A stretch of DNA of 64,000 nt from positions 124,001 to 188,000 of the forward strand of contig NZ_PYUD01000005.1 of the NCBI RefSeq assembly GCF_003028575.1. The letters are read 5' to 3'. Source of the DNA: Halomonas urumqiensis (GTDB taxonomy: Bacteria; Pseudomonadota; Gammaproteobacteria; Pseudomonadales; Halomonadaceae). Positions 17,948-24,761 of this stretch are shown here, in pieces. The translations under genes and the position numbers were made by a program. Numbering within the stretch: position 1 is the stretch's first letter; each line of letters starts with the position of its first letter. The notes beneath the pieces were generated by a model. It did not search any database. It was given only the letters and a program-made list of their open reading frames with translations, and was not told the origin of the DNA.

Positions 17948-18951
17948 GGAGAAAACGGGTGGGATGACCCGCTACGTGTTGGTGGTTCGCCAAGCAAAGG
18001 AGCGCTTGCCGGCTGGCTGGCGCCGGTCACGGTGAGCGAGACGCCCAAGGCAACGATGGCCAGCCCACCCACCAACGCGGCCCAGCTCAGAGCCCGCCTG
18101 GCTCGCCCGAACGTACCCTGCCCAACCAGGCGGCGTTCCGCCCAGCCCCGCGCAAACACGCTTGCCAGGGCCAGCGCCGAGACACTCAAGGCAGTGCCCA
18201 GCGACATCACCAGCACCGCTGCCACGCCCACCATGAAGTTGCCAAGCAACGTGGCAGCCCCAAGCAACAGCACCGCACCACTGCAAGGGCGAATGCCGAT
18301 CGCCACCACCGTTGCCAATGCCGTTCGCCAGTCACTGGCGCGGCTCGGATCGACATGGTGGTGGCCGCCACAGCACGCGTGGTCATGTTCATGGACATCA
18401 TCATGGGCACGCTGCGACAGCTCCTGCGTTACGACCTTGGGTAGCGGGCGGCGCAACTGGCGAACCGCACGCAGGCATAGCCACACACCAAGCAGTGCCA
18501 CCATCACGAAGCTAGCCTGCTCTACCCACGCCACACTACCCATCGCCTGCCGGGTCAACCACCCCAGGCCATGCACCAGCACCAGTACCAGGGCGATGGC
18601 CACTCCCCCTTGCAGCAAAGACGCCGCAAATGACAGCGCCAGTGCACGGCGACGCGCGCCCCCCTGGGTCAGCAGATAGGTGGTGATCACCGCCTTGCCA
18701 TGACCCGGGCCCGCGGCATGGAAAACCCCGTAGGCGAAGCTGATGCCGAGCAGGCCAGACCAGGTCGCGGCACCGGGTGTGCCGGAGAATTCGCTGATGG
18801 CGAGCGTCAAGGCGCGGTGAAACTCACGCTGCCAGGCGACCAGTTGCAGGCTCAACCCCTGGAAGGCGTCCTGCAGCAACAGCGGATAAGCAAGCCCCAT
18901 CAACAAGACAACCGACAACAGCAAGAGGCTTCGCTTCATCGTCACTGGCAT
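17944..18951 (-). CDS. NicO/RcnA-type nickel-cobalt (or zinc) transporter
   Basis: A 335-residue inner-membrane transporter with six or seven helices. A histidine-rich cytoplasmic loop (HDDVHEHDHACCGGHHHVD, about residues 188-206) divides two halves; SFAYGVFHAAGPGHGKAVI and AIGIRPCSGAVLLL are the conserved metal-site motifs of the NicO family. The gene begins 10 bp inside the end of the DUF1007 gene, so the two are translated together. Family members export or import Ni2+ or Co2+; the DUF1007 partner is often linked with zinc or nickel handling. Direction and metal cannot be fixed from sequence. Confidence 0.9.
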   Translation of the reverse strand: MPVTMKRSLLLLSVVLLMGLAYPLLLQDAFQGLSLQLVAWQREFHRALTLAISEFSGTPGAATWSGLLGISFAYGVFHAAGPGHGKAVITTYLLTQGGARRRALALSFAASLLQGGVAIALVLVLVHGLGWLTRQAMGSVAWVEQASFVMVALLGVWLCLRAVRQLRRPLPKVVTQELSQRAHDDVHEHDHACCGGHHHVDPSRASDWRTALATVVAIGIRPCSGAVLLLGAATLLGNFMVGVAAVLVMSLGTALSVSALALASVFARGWAERRLVGQGTFGRARRALSWAALVGGLAIVALGVSLTVTGASQPASAPLLGEPPTRSGSSHPFSP

Positions 18952-19637
18952 GTCACTTCTCCGGTCTCGGCGAAGTGGCGGCCCAGGCCCGGCTGTGCCT
19001 GATCATCGACATCAAGCATGGCGGCTTCCATGATGCGCTCGGGGTTCGGGTCCGCGGGCAGTATCCGGGTGTCACACTGCCGGTCGCCGGCAACGACCAG
19101 CGCACCGGGTGCAGGAGCGTCATCTTGGGCCTCATGCACCATCTCGAGGTAATAGCTTGGATCGAAAACCTGGTAGCGCAAGGTGTGTTCAGCGAATTCG
19201 AGTGGCTGCGACAACGGCAGCAGGAACACGAACTGCACGCGACCATCACGCTCGAGCACGGTGTACTCGCTGACCTCTTCGAAGCTGACAGGCTGGTCAT
19301 CGACATGCAGCTCGGTGAAATAGCCGTGGCCCGAGAGATTATCGCGAATCTCCGCCCCCAACTGGTCAAGCCCTGCCTCAAGGCTATCCTCACCAGCGGC
19401 ATGGCCGAGCTCCTCGAGAATCACCAGGCTATAGAACGGATCCATGCTCCACGACTGATGGAGCGCCTCGAGGCGGCCCTGGTCATCGAGAACCAGGCGC
19501 ATGCGCAGATCAATCCAGCCGTGGGGGTGCGCCTGTACGGCCACGGGTAACGACAACAACATGGCGCACAACACCAATGGGGCACACCGCCTGCAACGGG
19601 TGGTTGCCAAGGCCCGGCGATATAATAACGAAAACAT
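18942..19637 (-). CDS. DUF1007 periplasmic protein linked to metal transport
   Basis: A 231-residue exported protein of the DUF1007 family, typically found next to NicO or zinc-regulated transporters. Start 19637 gives an N-terminus with a hydrophobic export signal ending AVQAHPHGWIDLRM; the HPHGWID motif directly after cleavage is the family hallmark and may bind metal. The ribosome site before this ATG is poor. An upstream extension of the frame exists only because a 15-bp tandem repeat is open in this frame, giving a DVLRT-type repeat, and is probably not translated. Overlaps the NicO gene by 10 bp. Confidence 0.85.
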   Translation of the reverse strand: MFSLLYRRALATTRCRRCAPLVLCAMLLSLPVAVQAHPHGWIDLRMRLVLDDQGRLEALHQSWSMDPFYSLVILEELGHAAGEDSLEAGLDQLGAEIRDNLSGHGYFTELHVDDQPVSFEEVSEYTVLERDGRVQFVFLLPLSQPLEFAEHTLRYQVFDPSYYLEMVHEAQDDAPAPGALVVAGDRQCDTRILPADPNPERIMEAAMLDVDDQAQPGLGRHFAETGEVTCQ

Positions 19638-19677
19638 GGCGTAAGATGTTCGAATCACGTAGGGCACCAGAGCAATG

Positions 19678-19737
19678 TTGGTTCTCAAGACGTTGGTTCT
19701 CAAGACGTCGGTTCTCAAGACGTCGGCTCTCAAGACA
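19678..19737. repeat. minisatellite, 4 x 15 bp
   Basis: Four tandem copies of TTGGTTCTCAAGACG (the first two identical, the third and fourth with one and three changes) lie between the lipoprotein gene end at 19748 and the DUF1007 start at 19637. The unit length is a multiple of three, so both strands stay open (LVLKT on plus, VLRTN on minus). It sits about 40 bp upstream of the DUF1007-NicO operon start, where copy-number change could alter promoter spacing. Confidence 0.9.
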
Positions 19738-19747
19738 TCGACGCGCC

Positions 19748-20131
19748 TCAGGGTAACAGGTCGAGTCGGTTCTGAATGTCCATCAACAGTGGATCCAGGG
19801 TCCAGGGTGGCATGGCTCGCCCGCCTCGCGTGGCCACCATGCTCACTCTGCTACCCTGCCCCTCGGCCCTGACCTGCACCTGGAGTCGGTAACCCGGCCA
19901 GCGCGAAAGCAACGCCTCCAGCCGCCCAAGGTCACTATCGGCGTGGCGGATTACGTATCCACGTGTGATCAATGTCTCCGCCGATGCGCGCAGCGTCTGC
20001 TCAGGCGACGCGGTCAGGCTCAGTTCGCGCGGGTCGATGACCTGTGGGGAGCTGGCACAGCCACCCAGCAACATCACGAGCAGTGCGGCGATCCAGCCAC
20101 GATTCAGGACAAACCTCATGAAGCCCTTCAT
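19748..20131 (-). CDS. lipoprotein, paralogue of its upstream neighbour
   Basis: A 127-residue lipoprotein with a signal ending LLGGC (cysteine at residue 25). The mature N-terminus reads SPEQTLRASAETLITRGYVIRHADSDLGRL, which lines up with SPQESLRRSVSALEAEGFLIRHTDLTLGLV in the upstream lipoprotein. The C-terminal half contains a strand-like RLQVQVRAEGQGSRVSMVAT segment. It starts by ATGA overlap with the upstream gene and has AGGGGGTG as ribosome site. Function unknown; probably anchored in the envelope. Confidence 0.8.
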   Translation of the reverse strand: MKGFMRFVLNRGWIAALLVMLLGGCASSPQVIDPRELSLTASPEQTLRASAETLITRGYVIRHADSDLGRLEALLSRWPGYRLQVQVRAEGQGSRVSMVATRGGRAMPPWTLDPLLMDIQNRLDLLP

Positions 20132-20667
20132 GAAGCACCCCCTGCGCCGATGCCTTGGCGCAGGCGTTGGCAGAACTCGCTGTCACTCCCGTTTCGCGAC
20201 TCGACAAGTTCGCCTCGCCAGTCGATCAACTGGATGTCGCGACTGACCCTCACGTCAGCCTCCCCGGAAAGAACCGAGACTCGCTCGAGCTGGGTGGCAT
20301 CGCGGGTCAGGCTTCCGACGCCACCAAAGCCGATCATCACGCCACTCGCAACGCCCCCGCGACCACCGCCAACCCCCACGCTGCCAAACATTCCGGCGCG
20401 CTCCCAAGGGTCGTAGCGGTCACCATAGCCGGGCAGAATGCGCGTGCGCTCGGCGCTCACCAGACCCAGCGTCAGGTCGGTATGGCGAATCAGGAAGCCC
20501 TCGGCCTCCAGTGCCGAGACACTGCGTCGCAGCGACTCCTGGGGAGAGGCATCCGTGGCTTGCCAGCGGCACTCCGCCGCAGGCGCCGGCGAGGCCACCG
20601 GTAGTTCGGTCGGGGCTGTCTGGCAGCCGGCAAGCACCAGCAGCAGGGGCAATGGCCAGAGGCGCAT
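20128..20667 (-). CDS. lipoprotein, function unknown
   Basis: A 179-residue lipoprotein (signal ending VLAGC, cysteine at residue 15). After a Pro/Ala linker comes a domain shared with the downstream lipoprotein (QESLRRSVSALEAEGFLIRHTD), then a glycine-rich stretch (GSVGVGGGRGGVASGVMIGFGG, shown here only in part as a landmark around residues 93-114), then a strand-rich end. ACGGAGA favours ATG 20667 over ATG 20673. Stop overlaps the next gene by ATGA. The shared domain resembles short periplasmic domains that follow secretory signals, but I do not recognise the family. Confidence 0.8.
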   Translation of the reverse strand: MRLWPLPLLLVLAGCQTAPTELPVASPAPAAECRWQATDASPQESLRRSVSALEAEGFLIRHTDLTLGLVSAERTRILPGYGDRYDPWERAGMFGSVGVGGGRGGVASGVMIGFGGVGSLTRDATQLERVSVLSGEADVRVSRDIQLIDWRGELVESRNGSDSEFCQRLRQGIGAGGAS

Positions 20668-20792
20668 GGGCATTCTCCGTAGGTCTAGCTGAGAAGTGTA
20701 CGCATCGCGTCACCTGAGCGAAATGCCCGAGGCTTCAGTGTGCGGCCCCGTGCGGCTAAGCTTGGGTGAGATTCCCCGACACGAGCACCTAA

Positions 20793-21929
20793 ATGAAGAT
20801 CGTCATCTGCCCGGATAGTTTCAAGGACGCCCTGCCCGCCGAAGCGGCTGCCCACGCCATGGCCTGCGGAATTCGCCGTATTGCCGCTGACATCGAAACT
20901 GTCGAATGCCCCCTTGCCGATGGCGGTGAGGGCAGCCTGGATGCACTGCTCGCCGCTACCGGTGCAGAACGCTGCAGCACCAGGGTTCACGATGCGCTGG
21001 GCCGCCCCACCACCGCCGCCTGGGGTTGGCACGCCGCCAGCCGCACCGCCTATGTGGAACTGGCCGAGGCCAGTGGCTTGCAACAGCTCACACCCAACGA
21101 GCGGACCGCATTGCACAGCACGACGCTGGGCGTCGGCGAGCTGATCCTGGCGGCACTGGATGCCGGTGCTACGAAGCTTCTGCTGATGCTCGGCGGCAGC
21201 GCCACCAATGATGGCGGCGCCGGTATGCTCAGCGCATTGGGAGCGCGGTTGCTGGACGCCAGCGGCCAGCCCCTGGCGCCGGGTGGCGCAGCACTTGCTG
21301 AGCTTGGCGAACTCGATATCTCGGGGCTCGACCCACGCCTGACCACCCTTGCCGTCGAGACGGCGGTGGACGTCGACAACCCACTGCTGGGCGAGCGCGG
21401 CGCCACCGCGGTGTTCGGCCCGCAGAAGGGAGCCTCTTCGGAGGATGTCCAGCGCCTGGATACCGCCCTGGCGCGCTTCGCCGACTGTGCCGCCGAGGCA
21501 CTGGGCGAGGATCACCGCGACCTGCCAGGCGCCGGCGCCGCCGGCGGCATGGGCTTCGCGGCCCGCGCCTTCCTGGGTGCCAGGTTGCGCCCAGGGATCG
21601 AGCTGATCATGGCCCAGGCAGGCTTCGAGGCGCTGCTGGAGGGCGCCGACCTGGTCATCACTGGTGAAGGTCAGCTCGATGGTCAGAGTCTCGCCGGCAA
21701 GACGCCGGTTGGCGTATCACGCACCGCCAGCGCCAAAGGCATCCCGGTCATCGTGCTGGCCGGCCGCCTGGCCCCCGGCTGGCAAGCCGCCTTCGACGAA
21801 GGGGTCACTGCCGCGTTCGCCCTGGCCGATGGGCCGATGGCACTCGAGGAAGCGCTGGAGCGCTGCGCCGAACTGCTCGCCGACCGTGCCGAGAGCCTGG
21901 TGCGCCTGCTGGTGAAAACTCGCCCTTGA
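20793..21929 (+). CDS. glycerate kinase (GarK/GlxK family)
   Basis: A 378-residue cytosolic kinase that phosphorylates glycerate to 2-phosphoglycerate (the usual product of this family), feeding glyoxylate-derived carbon into glycolysis. Length matches E. coli GarK/GlxK (381). Clear landmarks are the N-terminus MKIVICPDSFKDALPA, PLADGGEGSLDALL, the glycine-rich GGSATNDGGAGMLSALG and ADLVITGEGQLDGQSLAGKTPVGVS. No tartronate or glycolate genes are adjacent, so the source of glycerate is unknown. A weak hairpin follows the stop. Confidence 0.95.
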   Translation: MKIVICPDSFKDALPAEAAAHAMACGIRRIAADIETVECPLADGGEGSLDALLAATGAERCSTRVHDALGRPTTAAWGWHAASRTAYVELAEASGLQQLTPNERTALHSTTLGVGELILAALDAGATKLLLMLGGSATNDGGAGMLSALGARLLDASGQPLAPGGAALAELGELDISGLDPRLTTLAVETAVDVDNPLLGERGATAVFGPQKGASSEDVQRLDTALARFADCAAEALGEDHRDLPGAGAAGGMGFAARAFLGARLRPGIELIMAQAGFEALLEGADLVITGEGQLDGQSLAGKTPVGVSRTASAKGIPVIVLAGRLAPGWQAAFDEGVTAAFALADGPMALEEALERCAELLADRAESLVRLLVKTRP

Positions 21930-21932
21930 AAT

Positions 21933-21952
21933 GGTGCCGGGTCGTCGGCACC
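21933..21952 (+). terminator. short hairpin after glycerate kinase gene
   Basis: GGTGCCG (21933-21939) pairs with CGGCACC (21946-21952), three bases after the stop. There is no U-tract, so termination is only suggested by the position. Confidence 0.4.
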
Positions 21953-22080
21953 TCGTGAATACAAGCACGCTATGGACGCCATGACGAGAATTCACTCTTC
22001 ACCTACATGGTGCCGGAGTAAACTAACGCCATCGTCTAGCGTGCTCACCCTCAGTGCACTGCGATCAAGGAGGCATCCGC

Positions 22081-22554
22081 ATGAGCCAGACCAATTCCAT
22101 CGGCCTGCACGAAGCAAGCGCCAGCCAACTGGCGGAAAAGCTCAACGAGCTTCTTGCCAACTACCAGATCTTCTACATGAACGTGCGCGGCTATCACTGG
22201 AACGTGAAGGGCTCACAGTTCTTCGAGCTTCACGCCAAGTTCGAGGAACTCTATACGGACCTTCTGACCAAGGTCGATGAAGTGGCGGAGCGCATCCTGA
22301 CCCTTGGCCACCAGCCGGTTCATGCCTACAGCGACTATGTAAAAATCGCAAAGATCGCCGAGGACAAGAACGTCAGCGACGGCGAGGCCTGCGTGCGCGG
22401 CGTGCTGGCCGGCTACCAGAGCCTGATCGAACTGCAGCGCGAGATCCTGTCGCTTGCCTCGGATGCCGATGATGAAGGCACCGCCGCGCAAGCCGGCGAC
22501 TATATCCGCGAACAGGAAAAGACCGTGTGGATGCTCAATGCGTTTCTTGGCTGA
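22081..22554 (+). CDS. Dps-family ferritin-like DNA-protection protein
   Basis: A 157-residue mini-ferritin that forms a 12-subunit shell, oxidises and stores iron with H2O2 and protects DNA in stress. Start 22081 is preceded by AAGGAGG; nine further in-frame codons upstream are not needed. The ferroxidase residues are visible in NVRGYHWNVKGSQFFELHAKFEELYTDL (His, the later His, Asp-type and Glu ligands) within the first helix pair. There is no long lysine-rich N-terminal tail, so DNA binding may be weak or indirect. A good terminator follows. Confidence 0.93.
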   Translation: MSQTNSIGLHEASASQLAEKLNELLANYQIFYMNVRGYHWNVKGSQFFELHAKFEELYTDLLTKVDEVAERILTLGHQPVHAYSDYVKIAKIAEDKNVSDGEACVRGVLAGYQSLIELQREILSLASDADDEGTAAQAGDYIREQEKTVWMLNAFLG

Positions 22555-22600
22555 ACGGCATCGGTTGACGCCAGCCTGAACACCCATCCTGATGTGCTTG

Positions 22601-22633
22601 ACGACACCGCCAGCAGGCGGTGTCGTTGTTTGG
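22601..22633 (+). terminator. intrinsic terminator after the Dps gene
   Basis: A perfect 11-bp stem (ACGACACCGCC at 22601-22611, GGCGGTGTCGT at 22616-22626) with a 4-nt loop, followed by TGTTTG. It lies 46 bp after the stop. Confidence 0.75.
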
Positions 22634-22782
22634 GGTCAGCGCGAGAGGATTGTGAAGACAATCGACAACGCCCCCGAAACAGCGTCATGTAGGGTATTGG
22701 CCAGGGTGCGCGGGGGTATACTTTCTTCAGGGAACGCAGGGGTCATCCCACACCGTCTCGTCATCGACCCTGGAGGAAGCCC

Positions 22783-23166
22783 ATGAAATCGTTACTGATG
22801 ATTCTGGCCGTTGTCGCCATGAGCGTGATGATCAGCCTGCCGGCAATGGCCGACCGCCACCGCCATGGCGGCCACAAGCCGCAGGTGCATCACCACTATC
22901 ATCATCACGATCACCGCGCCGAACGCGGCAAGCACCACCGCCGGCATCATGCCAAGGCACCCCATCGCTACCGGCAGCATCGCTCTGTCTCACGGCGCGG
23001 GATCGGGCAGCGTGACTACGATCACGGCAAGCATTGGCACCGTGACAGGCCTCGCTACCACGACTACCGTCGTGATGACCGTCGCCGGGACTACCGCGGC
23101 CATACCGATATTCCGCTGGTCACCGTTGGCGGCTACCCGGTGATCAGGGTCCAGGTAAACCACTGA
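22783..23166 (+). CDS. histidine-rich secreted protein, unknown family
   Basis: A 127-residue protein with a signal peptide (MKSLLMILAVVAMSVMISL, cleavage near AMA-DR) and GGAGGA before the ATG. By my count 22 residues are histidine, nearly all in the mature part, mixed with Arg and Tyr in runs such as HHHYHHHDH. The last 18 residues (PLVTVGGYPVIRVQVNH) form a plain strand-like end. The composition suggests periplasmic binding of Ni, Co, Cu or Zn; the pattern recalls RcnB-like proteins but the conserved RcnB C-terminus is not obvious. It stands alone, with its own region upstream. Confidence 0.75.
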   Translation: MKSLLMILAVVAMSVMISLPAMADRHRHGGHKPQVHHHYHHHDHRAERGKHHRRHHAKAPHRYRQHRSVSRRGIGQRDYDHGKHWHRDRPRYHDYRRDDRRRDYRGHTDIPLVTVGGYPVIRVQVNH

Positions 23167-23208
23167 TTGGGCCGCTCCGGTTTGACGAAGCGGATTGCCA
23201 TGTCCACT

Positions 23209-24669
23209 TCAGTGCTGTGCCAAGTCTTCTACCAGCGCCCGCAGCAGATCCCAGAATTCCGTCACCGAGGCAAGCTCGACCCGCTCATCGGGGGAATGAG
23301 CACCGCGAATCAGCGGGCCGAAGGAGATCATCTCAAGGTGTGGATACTTGCCACCGAGAATGCCGCACTCGAGACCGGCATGGATCACCTTGATCTCGGG
23401 ATCGCTGCCCAGGCGCTGGCGGTGCAGACGGCAGAAGCGCGCAAGCAGTGCGCTGTCGGGCTGCGGCGTCCAGCCAGGATAGGCGTTCTCGACCCGGGTG
23501 CGGGCACCGATGAGCTCGAACAGTGCAGCGAGGCGGTCCGCCATGTCGTGAGTGGCCGTATCGCGCAGTGAGCGCACCAGCGAGCAGAGCATGAATCGCC
23601 CCGCCGCAAGGTTCACCACCCCCAGATTGTTCGAGGTTTCGACCACACCGGGTAGTTGCGTGCTCATCCGCTCGACCCCGCAAGGGGCGGCATGCAGCGC
23701 CGCCACCAACAGATGACTGGCTTGCAGGGTCAGCGCTTCACCTGGGGGTTCGTCCAGCGCCGCCAAGGTCAGGATGAGCTGGTCATCCACACCGGCAAGT
23801 TCGCGGCGAAGCTCGGCCTCGAGTGCCTCGACGCACTGAATCGCCCCCGCAAGCTCGTCGGCGGGGAGCACCAGCGTGGCGAAGGCTTCGCGAGGCAGCG
23901 CATTGCGCAGGGTGCCACCGTGATAGTCGCATAACCGCACACCCGAACCCTGGAGGGCTCGCAGTACTCGTACCAGTAACCGGTTGGCGTTACCCAGCCC
24001 CTTGTGGATGTCGATGCCGGAGTGGCCGCCGCTCAGCCCGGTGAGCGAAAGGCGCGCGGAGCGTTCTCCCTTGGCCGCGGCGGCGCTGGGAAGTTGCGCC
24101 TCAACCAGCACATCGGCACCACCCGCACAACCGATGTAGACCTGCCCACGGTCCTCCGAATCGAGATTGAGCAGCACGCGCCCATCGAGCCACCCTTCGG
24201 CCAGCGCCAACGCCCCTCCCATGGACGTCTCTTCCTCGAGGGTGAACAAGGCCTCCAGCGGACCATGGATCAGCGATTGATCCTCGAGAATCGCCAGTGC
24301 CGCCGCCACACCGAGCCCATTGTCGGCACCAAGCGTGGTGCCATGCGCACGCAGCCAGCCATCAGCTACCCATGTGTCGATGGGGTCCAGGGTGAAGTCG
24401 TGGGGGTGCTCAGCATTGGCCTGGGCCACCATGTCCAGATGCCCCTGCAGGATCACCCCGGGGGCTGACTCATGGCCAGGGCTTGCCGGTTTGCGAACAC
24501 GCAGATTGCCGTAATCGTCACGGTCATGAGCCAGGCCCAGCCGCTCGGCCCATTGCTCAAGCGTGGCGACCAGCGCCGCTTCGTGGCCCGAGGGTCGCGG
24601 CGTATTGCACAGGGTGCGAAAGTGGCGCCATACGGGCCGGGGTTCCAGCTGGTCGAGGTGTGCGTTCAT
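23209..24669 (-). CDS. pepD: aminoacyl-histidine dipeptidase (peptidase D, M20 family)
   Basis: A 486-residue cytosolic zinc dipeptidase that cleaves carnosine-type and many unblocked dipeptides; E. coli PepD has 485 residues. Start 24669 has GAGGA and opens MNAHLDQLEPRPVWRHF. Metal ligands and active-site motifs appear in order: QGHLDMVAQ, GADNGLGVAAALA, TLEEETSMGGALAL (catalytic EE) and NLDSEDRGQVYIGCAGG. The long lid domain between the two metal-binding halves is present. Convergent with the histidine-rich gene; no operon partners. Confidence 0.95.
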   Translation of the reverse strand: MNAHLDQLEPRPVWRHFRTLCNTPRPSGHEAALVATLEQWAERLGLAHDRDDYGNLRVRKPASPGHESAPGVILQGHLDMVAQANAEHPHDFTLDPIDTWVADGWLRAHGTTLGADNGLGVAAALAILEDQSLIHGPLEALFTLEEETSMGGALALAEGWLDGRVLLNLDSEDRGQVYIGCAGGADVLVEAQLPSAAAAKGERSARLSLTGLSGGHSGIDIHKGLGNANRLLVRVLRALQGSGVRLCDYHGGTLRNALPREAFATLVLPADELAGAIQCVEALEAELRRELAGVDDQLILTLAALDEPPGEALTLQASHLLVAALHAAPCGVERMSTQLPGVVETSNNLGVVNLAAGRFMLCSLVRSLRDTATHDMADRLAALFELIGARTRVENAYPGWTPQPDSALLARFCRLHRQRLGSDPEIKVIHAGLECGILGGKYPHLEMISFGPLIRGAHSPDERVELASVTEFWDLLRALVEDLAQH

Positions 24670-24761
24670 CGGAGTCCTCATCACGGTCAATCGCACTACT
24701 CTAGCCATCGGCTCGCGGCCGGGAAAGCCAGAATTGGGGGCAAGCCGGGTTCAAGACAAGT

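Noticed and set aside
19675..19872. Plus-strand 65-codon ORF with LVLKT repeats
   Set aside because: It is open only because the 15-bp repeat has no stop; no ribosome site, and most of it is antisense to the lipoprotein gene.
22840..22990. Histidine-codon run as a DNA repeat or CRISPR-like array
   Set aside because: Spacing is irregular and the repeats are codon-level (CAC/CAT), in a normal secreted ORF.
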